DNA from: Telopea speciosissima | Lineage: Eukaryota; Streptophyta; Magnoliopsida; Proteales; Proteaceae | Assembly (NCBI RefSeq): GCF_018873765.1 | Contig: NC_057920.1 | Span: 16,009,307-16,073,306, forward strand | Reading direction: 5' to 3' | DNA length: 64,000 bases | Shown here: piece by piece, positions 33,828 through 47,054 of the stretch | How the letters are laid out: the number at the start of each line of letters is the position of its first letter | Position numbering within the stretch: the first letter of the stretch is position 1 | The notes under the pieces: generated by a model | The model's input: only the letters and a program-made list of their open reading frames with translations | The model's database searches: none | What the model was told of the DNA's origin: nothing | Program-made: the position numbers and the translations under genes

Positions 33828-36800
33828 CTATTTCCTAACAAAAGAAATCCCCTTTTCAATGCTTTCTACCAACTCTTTCTTCGCCTTCTGTAAACCAACC
33901 CTGATGAGAATGGTAAGGCAGACAAAATCAACCAAAACAAAACATTATTATTTCAAGTTTATCATCAGTATCAAAACCACAGACTGTTTGTCATAGCATA
34001 CCTCTCGTATTCATTTAGGGGCCCGAGAGGTAAGATCTCCTCAGCTCCGGTACGACCAAGTCGTACCTTGGATGCAAAGAAAGGGAGTTCCGTCACCTAT
34101 TACCAAAAATAAGTAATTTAATATTTCTCTTCATGTTATTTCTTCACAAACAGCTTTTGACTTACTTGGGAGATTAGATTTGGGAAATTACCTGAGAAGC
34201 TACAAAAGAGCATTCCACAATGTTTGCGTCTCCTCTCAAGCCATGTAGGCATGCGTCTGCAAACTTAGCAGCAGCATATGCCTGTATTTTATTTCAGTTT
34301 TTTTTTTTATTTTTTTTTTTTCCCAAATTGAATTAAGTCAGTTAGAAGCTTCCAAGTTCATGTGGAAATGAAGGGCACAAAATGTAAAATAAAGATTGAA
34401 ATAATAGAAATTTCCTAACCATTGACAATGTTGCAGAGCCAGCCCCAGCTTTTGCCTGCAAGGGACATGAATAATTCTGATTGAGTTCTGGTTCAATAAG
34501 GAAAATGATTAAATGGAACACAGTTTTAATTAATTAGAGTCAAATTAGAAAAAAAAAAAAAAAAAAAAAAACCGTTCACTACTAGAGGTCTACCCTGCAA
34601 AGTTCACAGAAATTGGTACCAATCAGTTTTGTAAGATCTCCATCTTGGAGAAGAAGCACTATGTCGTTATTGTTCAGCCATAGTATCAGAATCACCCAGA
34701 CATAACAATTTCACTTTCAAATCACATAGGGTATGATGAATATTAGAAACAAGTCAAGGATTTAACAGTTCTTTGTCATCAGTCTCAAAATGGATGACAA
34801 AGCAAACAGTACCTACCAATAAATTGGTATTCTAGAAATCTTTTTCCAAAGCAGGAAGCAACTAAACCACCCCCAGGGGTGGGAAGGAGGAAGAAACGCA
34901 GGAATCAAATCCATCTCAATCATTTGTGACTGATGCATTAGTTTTAGACCTCTTGTTATATCTTCCTCCTCTAGATTATGCCCTACTTGAGTAGTTGTAG
35001 GAAACGGAGGCAAAAACTTGGCTAACAGGGTATTCTCACCCTCCTGTAAACCCCAGATTAGCTCTATTTTGGACTGAAATTCCAAGAGTACAGTACCAAG
35101 TCTTACATCACTCGTGCGAGGAGATAGGAATTAGTCATCTCAATGTGAGGAAGGAGTTTGTTGCAACCATGCGATACACAAGTGATAAAACTATAAGCAG
35201 GATCATAATGGACTGAATCATCTGGGGAAATCCCCTATCGTAAAGGTGCACATTATTGGCAAACCAGATAGACCAAGGACTTCAATTTGTCATCCAAATA
35301 TTTTATATATAAACACCAAATTGTCCCAACAAGGCTCAAATAAACAATAGAATTTCAAACATCACTCAGAGAGAGAGAGCAACTAGTGTATCTGAGAAAG
35401 CAGATGACTAAAACAAAATTTAAGAGGAAAAGAAAATGTAAAGATGGGAGTTATCAAGGTTGAACATAAACTGAGCTCACCATGGCCCGACAGAGCCCAA
35501 GCTATGGCCAGGCTAATGGGATAGAGATAAAGTTGAACACTGTGGGTTGGGTATAAACTTCAGTGCCCCCCCCCCCTCCCGGCCCAGATGTAGAAATAAT
35601 TCATTAATATTTATGGAAACATTTGTTGAAGTTACACAAACAATGGAAAGACTATGAAATCGAGAAATAAATGTAAATTTCTTGAAATGAAAAAGAAAGC
35701 ATCAATGCACAGAGATAACACAAATCAATCATTCAAAATTGCATACTTAAGAGAAATAGTACCATAATATATTTTTGTTTTCGTCTTTTCTTTTTCTTTT
35801 TTTTTAATTTGAAAAAGTACCATACGATTTTGTAGCATGCATCTCCATAGGTTTGAAAATGATCAAAGAGTGGGGTTTGACTTGGTATAGAATTTGGGAT
35901 TGTATCGGAAGCTACACCTCGCTCCCCCTCCAAGAAGGTAAATGTGAGTTTGAGTATTATTTTGAACACTTCTTTAAAGACAATATTTCTGTTGTCAAAA
36001 CTTGTCCTTTTTGCATTGTTTGGGCAGCATTTTAAAGGCTATTCAGTTAGCTTTTCAATAAAGCAAAATCCTGAAACCCGATATTTATTGGGGAGTTTTT
36101 CTGGGAGAGTTAACCAATGATCATCATGTAGCAAATCTATGATTCAATTTCTATTTGTAAAGTCATAATTCAATTGTGTCTGGCATGGTTTTATTGCGCG
36201 AAAAACAGCAAGGTATGGTAATCTCCATATGGTCTTTATTGACCCAGAAAAAGCCAACGACAAATTCCCTAGAGAGCTAATCTGGCATATACTAGAGAAG
36301 AGAATAGTTCCATGTAAATATGTTAACTTAATCAAAGATATGTATGATGGTGGGGTGACTAGCGTGAGAACTATGGGGGACCAAGGTAGTGAATTTACAA
36401 TTACCATTGGGCTACATCAAGGTTCAGCTTTAAGCCCTTATCTATTTGCACTGATCATGGATGACTTAACCAGAGGCATACAAGACGAGGTTCCTTGGTG
36501 TACGATTTTTTATGATGATATTGTGTTGGTAGAAGACTAAAGAAGGAATTAACGCCAAGTTGGAGTTATGGAGATCAACCTCGGAATCAAAAGCTCTTAG
36601 GTTAAGTAGAAGAAAGACCGAGTATATGGTGTGTAGCTTTAGTCACACGATAGCGGTAAAGGAGGTGGTCAATATTGAAGAGAGGGAGATTCTTCAAAGT
36701 GACTATTTTAGATATCTTGGCTCTATCTTTAATAAAGAAGGCGATATAGAAGATGATGTTGCTCAGAGAATTAAAATAGAATGGTTGAGGTGGAGAGGTG

Positions 36801-39800
36801 CAACCAGAGTGTTGTGTGATCAGTGAATTCTTTTAAAGCTTAAAGGAATATTCTACAAGATGGTCATTCGGCCAGCTATGATGTATTGGGTGGAATGCTG
36901 GACAGTTAAGAAGCGTCATATAGATAAACTAAGTGTAGTAGAGATGAGGATGCTGAGATGGATGTGCGGCAGAACTAGGAAGGATAAAGGAATGACCAGA
37001 TTAGAGCCGACTTGGAAGTTGCCCCGATTCATGATAAGCTCCGTAAAAGTCGTTTGAGCTGGCATGGCCATGTTCAACGGAGGCTTTGGGATGCACTAAT
37101 ATGGAAGGGTGAATTGGTTCTAATTGAAGGAGCTAAAAGAGCTCGGGGCAGGCCTAAAATGACCCTAGGAGAAGTAGTTAAGAAAGATATGTATAGTTTA
37201 GGCCTTATCCCTACTCCCTAGTATAACTTTGAATAGAGCTGATTGGAGGCCTAAGATCCATATAACCGATTCCATTTAGGTGGGGTTCATTGAGTCGTTG
37301 TTGATGCTGTTGTGCTCTTTTCTTTTTCCTTTTTCTATTATTCTTATTATCTTGTCTTTGCAAGGATCCCTGTAGCCTATCCCATTTAGTTGGGATAAGG
37401 CTCAGTTGTTGTTGTTGTGATAGTAATCCTCATCCCTAATAAATATGTATTTAAGAGGTCAGAATTCTTGATTTGAGAATGGACTTCTTTCTGGTGGATT
37501 TCCAAATTTGAAGTCAGATTCCTTCCATTACCACTCATAGTCGACCCTTGAGACCTTTTCATGAAATTCAGGAACTCCAAAGGTGGAATCTTGTGGAAAG
37601 TGGAAACCTAACTTACTTTCTTCTTTTATCCCATCTCCTTCCTTTTCTTGTAATATTTTTTTCTCTTATTCTCAATTCAGATTTATCCATTTTATATTCA
37701 CAATATCAAATTGACACCATATTCACAATATCAAATTCAGAGTCTCATAATTTCACCTGTAAATCAAAAATTTTCTTTATGTGTTCCAAGGTCCAAATCC
37801 AATGTAGGTTTAACCCCTGGTTGTCTAAAATCAGTCATTAAGGTAAAAATAATCAGTGGCGAGATGATTTAAACAAACAGCATGTCGCCTCAGGAGGAAC
37901 CTATTTAGATTTAACCCATATTGCTTATAAAGATCATGAGCATACAATAGACGACTGGGCTCAATCATCAGCCATTGTCATAACAAATTACAAAACTTCA
38001 TGGGATAAGAAAAAATTTGTAGCCTATTTTACTGGAACACTCCAAGGGGATGCCTTGCAGTACATCCGCAAATGGGAAGCCTCAGAAACTGGCAAAGTTG
38101 AATATGCAGCTTTGACAGGTGACTTATTGTCACATGAAGCTATACTCTGTAAACTCACAGATATTATTAAAAGAGAATTTTGTGGAATATCTTCACAAAA
38201 TGCCTTTTTAGAAGATATTAACTACATACTTTTCAAACTAAAACTATGTAGTATGACTGTTTGATTCTTTTGCTAAAACTTATCAAAAAAATTATCATCT
38301 TCTCGACGCAAAGCAATCTGCGTTTTGGCTCACCCAATCTGCGTTGTACAGGCCTGAGGTTAACACGACCCAGTTGATCCACAAGGCCAAGACTTAACAT
38401 TGTTACATCGTTTTGTGGTCTTAGTGATACATAAGTAAATCATAGAGGGAAAATGGGATTCAGTGCCTAATGTAAGGCCATATATTAATTAGGAGGCTAT
38501 TTAGGCATGCAACCCCTGATTAAGTAGTTCCTAAACTAGGACTTGACTTCATTGGAAATGTGAAAGCAGAGTCAAAAAAATGAAGGCAGAGAGAACACCA
38601 CACAACTAATAAAAGCTTTCAGCATAACTAATGATTAAAATCCCAATATAACACTGACATAGATAATATCGTAGCCTGAGTCTCATCCCACATCATTTCG
38701 CTCAATATTAAATGAATACAGGCTCTGAATTTACCTCAAACCATTAACTGGACATTCACAGGGTGATATGGTAGCCAAATGAATCATGCAGTTCTAAAGT
38801 ACTATCAACCAATCCATTCAAATGAGACTGAGCCAATGTGGAGTTCAATTGATTTTTAGTTTAGTGCGACTTGCCAAATACTGTACTGTTATCAAATTTC
38901 ACTGGCTCAGCCGACCTCCCATTCCTCATTAAATTCAATGACCAGAAATTTCTATGAACTCTATACATTTCAAGAGTAAACTTGAATTTTGATACCTCAA
39001 CAACTTCTGTCCCACCATTCTGAATCCGGTCTGTTAAATAGCTAATTTCCTCTTGGGTGAAGGAGCATGGAGGCTTAACCTGCACAAATTGATACAAAAT
39101 CGAGAACATGTTTCAGAGGGAGAAGAAGAAATTTGCATCAAAGAACAACTATACCCCAAAGAAGAAACCCCAAAAAAGATAAGTGAACACATCACAGATC
39201 AGATATAACCTGTGACAGAAGGGGTAAAATTGTAACTCCAGCATGGCCCCCAACGACTGGAACATCAACATCCCTGGGATCAATTCCCAAAACTTCTGCC
39301 TGTAAGAGAAACCAATATAAATGAAGCCATACAAGTTAACAGTCAAAGACAACAAACTCTCATATGCTAGCAAGCCCCCATATAGGCTTCCAAACTACTA
39401 TTGCATGTGCTTTTGCAAGTCCCAACACTGTGTAACTAGCAATCCATGGCATAGAATCTGTGAGATGAAATCAATACAATTTCTTAGTTACTCATGTCAT
39501 CATGGTTAAAACAATATGAATTGCGGGATCAATGGCAGTACAAAACCAGCATGACGACATAGTTTTGACTTTGGCAGTAAAAAGACAATTTGATATTTCG
39601 TTTTCAATATTAATCAGGAAATGATGTTACGGGAGAGAAACTTAAATATAAAATGGAAGACCATTACATTTCCTTTTCACCATCAACCATTTTAACTCAT
39701 ATTATGGGAGAGTTCTATAAATAAAACGATAAACCATGCTTTGTAATCTTATAAAACCTAAATCAAAGAATGACTTAAAAATAAAAAAGAGAAAGAAACG

Positions 39801-41034
39801 ATGGCATAAGATTGATAGTACATACCACAAAAGTATTGGCTCTCACAACATCAAGCATTGTGACTCCCAGAAGTCGCTTTGGATCATAGGTACCAGCTCT
39901 CTTAAACACCTCTGCTGCAATCGGAACGGTAGAGTTGACAGGATTACTGATCAAGTTGACAATGGCCTGAGGGCAGCACTTGGATATCCCTTCACAGAGG
40001 GTCTTAACAATGCCAGCATTGATCTTGAAAAGGTCATCTCGAGTCATCCCAGGCTTCCTGGGAATACCGGCCGGAATTATTACAAGGTCCATCCCAGTAA
40101 GAGCACTCTCCAGTTGCGGCTGCCCCAGAAAACCACGTACCTGAAAGCTCTCAATAATATTAGGTTCTGTGGACAAAACTAGATAGTTGCATTAAAAGTC
40201 CAAACAAAATTTCCCAAAATTCAAATTAGGCTCCAAAATCCAATCCAAGAGCGGAACAATAACATCTATTGATCTATGAACTATCGTTTCCACATTGTCG
40301 AGTTAGAAAGAGATAGAATTTGAACATTAAGAAGTGAAAATTAAGGTAATTACCCAAGGCACAAAGGTTTTCAAATTTCAGGCGAAATGAAAAGCAAGTG
40401 AACTAGAAGAAGAATATTACCACAGCACCAGAGTCCATGTGACTGATATCTGCCGTGACACCGGGAGAATTGACAACATCGTAGAGATGAAGAACTGAAA
40501 CCAGTGGATTCATCTTCATCAGCAATGCAAGAGGCTGTCCGATACCTCCGGCAGCACCCAAAATTGCGACTTTGAATCCGGGTGCACCACCTTTTGCTCG
40601 GCAATTCGCACGCCTCAAAATGGAACTCGCCTCCATCTTCCGACCAGGAATCCACCCAACGTTCGGAACCATTAAGAAAATCCAATCCAAGATTTCAAAA
40701 TATTGTTAGAAAAGAAATGATATGTGAGAAAATCCCTTTAACAAGAAAGAACCCAGAAACGAAAAGTAAGGTCTTAATCCAAAAATTGAAGTACAGATAA
40801 TAGGTAGGTGGAGAGACTGAACCCAAATCATAGAAAAAGCCCCTAACTCAAATAGTAACCACTAGAATCGGAATCTGAAGAACACCCATACAGAAACAAC
40901 ACAATTGTTAACAGAAACCAGACATAGAAAGAAGGGAAGGAGGAAGGAACCGGAAAAACCTGAAGATTCGAGGGGCGGAGATGAGCAGAGATCCTTGCAA
41001 TACGTTGGTTAGCTTCTGCACTAGGCTGCATCAT
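33828..41034 (-). CDS. Glyoxysomal (peroxisomal) NAD-malate dehydrogenase, nine exons, 357 aa
   Basis: Exons, in order: 41034-40960, 40636-40421, 40140-39826, 39299-39210, 39079-38996, 34455-34420, 34281-34192, 34096-34002 and 33900-33828. All introns are GT-AG and the frame is unbroken. The enzyme interconverts malate and oxaloacetate with NAD in peroxisomes/glyoxysomes, for fatty-acid beta-oxidation and photorespiration. Residues 12-20, RIARISAHL, fit the PTS2 import signal. The NAD-binding loop is GAAGGIG, substrate arginines lie in RKPGMTR, and the catalytic histidine is in [12 protein letters not shown]. Length is as usual (about 356 aa). The start gives [11 protein letters not shown], matching family N-termini. 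The frame stays open upstream to another ATG at 41133. Exon 6 is only 36 nt. Intron 5 (38995-34456) is 4.5 kb and holds transposon fragments. Confidence 0.95.
34456..36199. other. Distal (3') part of malate dehydrogenase intron 5
   Basis: This is noncoding on the gene strand and holds poly(A) at about 34550-34571, a C run at about 35568-35577 and simple T-rich tracts. No separate gene is recognised. Confidence 0.5.
36200..37420 (+). mobile_element. RTE-type LINE fragment inside the intron, 5'-truncated
   Basis: Plus-strand frames starting at 36229, 36560, 36860 and 37012 together read as the second half of an RTE-clade reverse transcriptase: [36 protein letters not shown], a catalytic box [10 protein letters not shown], then [35 protein letters not shown] and the terminal HVQRRLWDA region. 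Frameshifts and a stop after VED make it inactive. The 3' end is GGATAAGGCTCAGTTGTTGT, the (TTG)n tail typical of RTE elements, near 37420. It lies antisense to the malate dehydrogenase transcript. Confidence 0.88.
37860..38265 (+). pseudogene. Possible endogenous pararetrovirus (Caulimoviridae-like) coat-protein fragment
   Basis: One open frame from about 37860 to the stop at 38265 is acidic to neutral. It contains a W-x-K-K-K-F segment followed by [14 protein letters not shown] near 38040 and [11 protein letters not shown] near 38150. This order resembles the coat/Gag core of plant pararetroviruses and, less closely, of LTR retrotransposons. Only one domain-sized piece is present; no zinc knuckle, protease or polymerase adjoins it, and a stop follows soon after. 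It lies antisense in the malate dehydrogenase intron. The family assignment is from pattern only. Confidence 0.38.
38266..38995. other. Proximal (5') part of malate dehydrogenase intron 5
   Basis: The stretch has no recognised coding content. A short direct repeat, CAATCTGCGTT, lies at about 38318 and 38337. It may be flanking sequence of the inserted fragments or original intron. Confidence 0.4.
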
Positions 41035-41440
41035 CGTGGACTGGCGAAGAACCAACAACTCAGTAGACAGAGAGTTTCCAGAGGCACCGACGAAAATTGC
41101 TTCCCTTTGTTTAATTTTATAGGAGAAGCACAAATAGAAGCAAGAAGTGACGGTGACGTGATGATCTGAAGATGTGTGGAAACTGAAACTTGTTTATTAT
41201 CCTTATCCTTGTGCTTGTGGGCTGTGGCTCTCACAATTTTTGTGCCCTTCAAGGTTTTCTTTCGTTACTTAAAAACCCAAACCAGACCTTTATCCGAAAT
41301 TCATTCGTATTCTTACCGCGAGAGACCTTGTCAATTCGTTGTTACTGACATCTCTCTCTCACACACACACACTCACAGTATGAGTCATGACAAACCCCCT
41401 CGATGTCCTCCAGTTGGCTTAGCCTTCTTGCGAACTTAGC
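41035..41440. promoter_or_regulatory. Upstream region of malate dehydrogenase
   Basis: On the minus strand this is the 5' UTR and promoter. The open frame upstream of the start extends to an ATG at 41133. A CT/CA run lies at about 41350-41374. No clear TATA box was picked out. Confidence 0.4.
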
Positions 41441-41446
41441 TCGTGT

Positions 41447-41605
41447 CCAGGGAGCCCAGCACTCCTAGGGTGCATCCAGCTCCGTTGGAGTGTGTCGCAC
41501 ACATCACTAGGCTTGCGCCAAGAAAAGGATGTGTACAACACAGCTCAACTCCTGGATGCCCCCTGGATGCGCCCTGACGCTGGGTTCCCTGGACTCCTGG
41601 AGACC
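41447..41605. mobile_element. Foldback MITE, about 160 bp
   Basis: The left arm GTCCAGGGAGCCCAGC is matched on the right by GCTGGGTTCCCTGGAC. Pairing continues inward through GGTGCATCCAG and CTGGATGCGCC, and through GTGTGTCGCACACATC and GATGTGTACAACAC. The whole unit folds into one long imperfect hairpin. Target duplications were not found. Confidence 0.7.
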
Positions 41606-41685
41606 ATCCTGATCTGCGTCTGATCTTATCCAACCGTTCTATCGGGTAGCCGCAGCAGGCTGACCTGTAAGCTCAATCAACGGTA

Positions 41686-41769
41686 GATCATACCATTTTC
41701 TATATGGGAAACAAATGCAAATTCAATGATCATACCATTTTCTATATGGGAAACAAATGCAAATTCAAT
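41686..41769. repeat. Perfect 42-bp tandem duplication
   Basis: The unit beginning GATCATACCATTTTCTATAT is present twice without a mismatch (41686-41727 and 41728-41769), so the duplication is recent, or an assembly artefact. Confidence 0.95.
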
Positions 41770-43005
41770 GAAACATGAGGTAGCCTAAATTATTTTGCAC
41801 TAAGCAGCCCTATTGAATATATATATATATATATGGACAGTTGGGAACAGAAAAGCTATTTCTTGGAGAAAGCATTGATCGACTCATTTCAAATTCTCAC
41901 TCAGACATATTGACAAATGGGTTAGGGAGCTAAATGGGTTCTTCATCAAATTATCCACCTGAGATCACAAACCCAATGACATTGTACATTGATATCTATA
42001 TAATGAATCATCCTTTAATCATAATATCAGATGGGAAGTGTTTACAGCTAGCCATACTAACTAGGACAGATGGGCATCAATTTTTTTGGTGTAAAAGAAT
42101 TTTTGTTACAGCCTAACATACAATTCGGATACTCAGGTTCAGCACAGGAGTCATGGATGGACTCTTTGATAATTTTCAGCTTTCTGTTTGATATTACAAG
42201 AATGCTTCAGGAACCATGAAGTACAAGGAGGCTTGACCTATGGGGAAGTTTTGGTGATTCATTGAACACTACGTTGGCAATTAGCTGAGCTGTTTCAGAT
42301 TTTAAGTTTGAGGAAAAGGATGTGGCATGTACATTTCTCTCTCTGGCCCTCCTTCATCATCATGTGGGTCTTTTATATACTTGAATTGTATAACATTTTT
42401 TCTTGTGCATCCATTTGCTTGGCGTGGGAGATGTCATTACATGGGATTGGCGTGTAGATCCCTTTCCTTTAAATTTGTTCTATACATCTTATGCTTGCTG
42501 CTTGAGAATTGAGACAAATAATATTTGCACCTAGGGTGCAAGTTTGGCCTGGCGAGTCCAAGCCCGCTAGAAGCCCGACTTGAGCCTAGTAGGACAAGGC
42601 TTGGGTTGAGATATCCCAGCATGATCTTGGGCCGGGTCAGGCCTGGTCTGAGCCTTAAGACCCCGAGCTGGGCCTGTATTTTAAAAAATCTGGCGCAGCC
42701 TACCCCTGTTGCATCCCTATGTGCACCTATATGGCTATGTGATATGTGTCTAGAACTCTGGCTTGCTTTGCCAAAATCTCAGGCTAGTTTATAGATACTG
42801 TGTTTGTATATTCTAAACCATCTATCATGTTTTAGGATTTTTAACCTCTCAAGTGCAGCCCAGTGCCCCTCACCTGAGATTCCAATCGTGAAAATATGGG
42901 CAGTGTTGGGTTTATGGTTGGATTCTCAAGTGTGGTGCACTAAGCAGCGTACCACACTTGAGAGAATAAAAATCTGATGTTTTATAAATAAAACTACTAA
43001 TTAAA
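41770..43005. other. Noncoding DNA
   Basis: A TA run lies at about 41817-41834, and a GC-rich stretch of AAGCCCG and GGGCC words at about 42540-42680, a degenerate simple repeat. No gene is recognised. Confidence 0.4.
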
Positions 43006-43192
43006 AGGGAAAGAGAACGCTACTGGGGCGTGTGCGGTGCGTTGCTCCTGCACCCAGACACAAGGGTATGCAAAATGACTGCCATGCCCTTGAGAAATTC
43101 CGTCTTTCTATGGAGGTGTGGCGGTTATTTCACGCATCCCTGTGTCTGGACGCAGGGACAGCACACCGCACACTCGTTCTTTTCTCCCTTAA
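43006..43192. mobile_element. GAACGC-family foldback, well-preserved copy
   Basis: The left end AAAGAGAACGCTACTGGGGC and right end GAACGAGTGTGCGGTG (complemented) are inverted. Inside, CACCCAGACACAAGGGTATG pairs with the region CATCCCTGTGTCTGGACGCA. The core GGCGGTTATTTCACGCATCC matches other members. It is about 187 bp with no ORF of its own. Confidence 0.68.
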
Positions 43193-44666
43193 AAGATTAT
43201 CATGAGCTTCAGGTTGTGGGCTTCGATCAATTGTCCTAATGGGTTTTGGGCCTGAATCAATACATAGAGGTCAGAAACATTGCATCATGATGGCCTAAAT
43301 CAGCCCAATGGATATGCTCAATTTCAGTGGCCCAAACTTGGTTAATCGAGATCTTAATGAAATGGATCACCCTAATGTTTGGCAACCTCAGGTTTGTATC
43401 ATGAACTGGCCCCAGCCTCTTCCCAGAATAACAAGCTTAAGCTGAGCTTGTACTCTTTTCGGCTAACAGCGCTGCCAAACCAATCGCAATTTACTTGGTC
43501 TTACCTCAACCGAGCCCAAGCCCATATTGGATAGAGGCATGGATGGAAAACTTGTTAGGATTCAGAATCAATTCAATAACTTTTGTGGGGGCGAATCGTG
43601 TCTCACCAAACCCCAAGTCAACTAACTGGAATGATCAAACGGTGCTCACGCTTTCCGGTCTACCGTGACTCTCCGCCCACAAGAAGCGGATAACATAATC
43701 TCGTTCCATTGTTGGTGGTCCTTGATCTTCCCTCCTGGTTCCGCAATGTCGATTACTAAAGCTATCTCTAGTGCATGCATTTGAATCGCGAATTATTTCA
43801 TGATACCCATTGTCAACATAGTGTGTATTAGATGTATGGGCCCTTTCAACCAGCATATGTAAAGTTGTCTAAGTTGCTTTGGTCACTGGATACGATTTCT
43901 GTTTGGTGAGCCAAGAAAGAGTTCGACGAACTTGAACCCAAGAATAGTCGCTTTTTCGTATCCGATGAAGCAATTGAACCTTTGGAGTGAGAAGGATCTT
44001 CTCGGATCGGAACACCACCCAATGGAGCAGCTCCTCAGCACTCCCCAATGGAGTAGTTTTTGTGCCCTTTCTTGTGTTGTAGGTACGTAGGGTAGTGCAA
44101 GAGCCATACTTGGACTTGAATCAATCAGTGTATATATCATCTATCTTTATATATATCTACGCCCTTCCTCGTCTATGGTATCTCCATTTTTTTTTGCAGG
44201 ACCAGACCTACACTCTAAACCGATCCAAGACCAAACTTCAACCTTAGTTCAGAAACGCCACATCATCAATGATGTTTCAGCCCATGTATGTGACTATCAT
44301 ATGAAGACATCAGAGGGAGCACCAAAATGGAAGATTATTCCTCCAGCCGTTGCACTATTAGGAGGTCTTGCATATTGTCCAAACCATCCCACCCTCGCAC
44401 GTGATCATCTATGGCGCGATGTGTCTAGGCCGCTACGAGCTGAGCGCCGTAGAGGATCTGAATTGTCCAACCCTATCCCTTTGTTATTGGAAAGTCTACC
44501 TAAAAGTTAGGAATTTGTGGGGTGTCCAAAAGATGATTTTAATAATCATACTAACTACTGTCCTAACATTTTGGAAAGTACATATTGACACTACGAATTT
44601 TGGAGAGTTTCTCAACAAAGGATTTTGTATTTTTGAATACAACACCTAGCACACTTTGAAGAGTCC
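43193..44666. other. Unrecognised sequence, possibly an old transposon body
   Basis: Base composition is more balanced than in the surroundings, and ORFs of 73-111 codons appear on both strands (43635-43856 minus, 43883-44140 minus, 44175-44510 plus). None shows a known domain, so I make no call. Confidence 0.3.
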
Positions 44667-44783
44667 TCAACCATCTGTCTCATTTTTGCCATTGATAAGG
44701 GGGAGGAGGGGTATTAATGGAAACAAAAAGGACAAGTGGTTATCTCTCACATGTACATTCACTTGCACGTACATGCAGATGAT
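44667..44783. mobile_element. Foldback MITE, family A copy 2 (left arm degraded)
   Basis: GCCATTGATAAGGGGGAGGA, then GGACAAGTGG, CTCTCACATGTACATTCAC and GCACGTACATG follow the same order as in 15600-15699. The left inverted arm is largely lost. Confidence 0.6.
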
Positions 44784-45947
<1,164 letters not shown>

Positions 45948-46105
45948 GTAAGGGAAAGAGTTTTCTATTCAGGAGTGTGGTCCTTGTGCAAGTGCGGGCA
46001 ATGGGAGTGCACGTGTAAGCTTCAACAGCTCAACATGGGTGGAATTTCTGCCTTTCATGGGGAGCTGGGCAGGGGGCGATCATTTTACCCCCTCATGCAT
46101 CTTTA
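45948..46105. mobile_element. GAACGC-family foldback fragment abutting the copia fragment
   Basis: It contains AGGAGTGTGGTCCTTGTGCA, AACATGGGTGGAATTTCTGC and GGGGGCGATCATTTTACCCC, in family order. It ends within a few bases of the first in-frame copia codon (46109), so the junction marks where the retrotransposon was truncated. Confidence 0.5.
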
Positions 46106-46108
46106 TCT

Positions 46109-46768
46109 GATCCTCATGAATATCGTCAATTGATTGGGGCCCTGCAATATCTCACCATGACTCGCCCTGACATTTCATATGCGGTCCATCAGGTCTGTCA
46201 ACACATGCATGCTCCTACCTTTGATCACCTACAAGCAGCCAAGCATATTTTACGCTATATCAAAGGTACACTTGGAGCTAGGATTACATTACAGCCAGAC
46301 TCATTAAACTTGATTATGGCTCACTCGGACGCTGATTGGGCTGGTTGCCCTGACACACGGCGATCTACTACTGACTTTTGTACTTTTCTTGGCCCCAATC
46401 TTCTATCTTGGGGTTCCAAGAAACAACCAACAGTGTCTCGCTCTAGTTCGGAGGCCGAATACAAGGCGTTGGCTATCACAGTTTTTGAAATGCAGTGGCT
46501 CTCTTACTTACTGGCTGATTTGGATATTCCCATTGCCCGACCGATGGTCATTTCATGTGACAATATCTCTGCTACATATATGGTCGCTAATTCAGTGCTG
46601 CATGCTCATACTAAGCACATTGAAGTGGATTATCATTTTGTTCATGACTTAGTGATCAACAAAAAGCTTCATGTCAACTTCGTTCGATCACATGACCAAA
46701 TCGTGGATATCTTCACCAAGGCTCTTTCTCATTCACAGTTCAGCTATCTAAGAGACAAACTGTTGTGA
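46109..46768 (+). pseudogene. Ty1/copia polyprotein C-terminus (RT end and RNase H)
   Basis: An uninterrupted frame of 219 codons reads EYRQLIGALQYLTMTRPDIS, then AHSDADWAGCPDTRRSTT, WGSKKQPTVSRSSSEAEYKA, SCDNISATYM, HTKHIEVDYHFV and DIFTKALSHSQF, ending in a stop. These are the end of reverse transcriptase and the complete copia RNase H, which degrades the RNA strand during replication. No Gag, integrase or main RT is present, so it is a 3' fragment. The open frame shows the fragment is fairly young. Confidence 0.93.
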
Positions 46769-46783
46769 ATTCCCGACATCAGT

Positions 46784-47054
46784 TTGAGGGGGGATGATAA
46801 GATAACTACGTTACCTGATAAGATGACTACGGTTACCCAAGATAAAATCCCACCACCTGTACTTACCAAGTCCATCACAACCACTTAGCTCTTAGGATAA
46901 CTCACAACTGTAACTGTGTACAACTATCACTCAAACTCTTATCTTGTAACTTGTTTCATGATGCTTGGGCTCTTGCCCTACTAATCACTATAAATACAAA
47001 TCACTTCTCACTGTATTATTCACGGTGAATATTACTTGAATACAATCTCTTTCA
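46784..47054 (+). mobile_element. Copia polypurine tract and 3' LTR
   Basis: GAGGGGGGA just before 46795 is the polypurine tract. The LTR then runs from TGATAAGATAACTACG at 46795 to CTCTTTCA at 47054 (260 bp, TG...CA). ACTATAAATACAAATC near 46988 is a TATA-like signal. A short internal duplication (TACCTGATAAGAT) lies near the start. No second LTR was found in the window. Confidence 0.78.

Noticed and set aside
39736-40182. 148-codon plus-strand ORF
   Set aside because: Antisense to malate dehydrogenase exon 3.
42600-42640. CCAGCATGATCT, a partial match to miR167
   Set aside because: Only 12 bases agree and no hairpin partner is present nearby.
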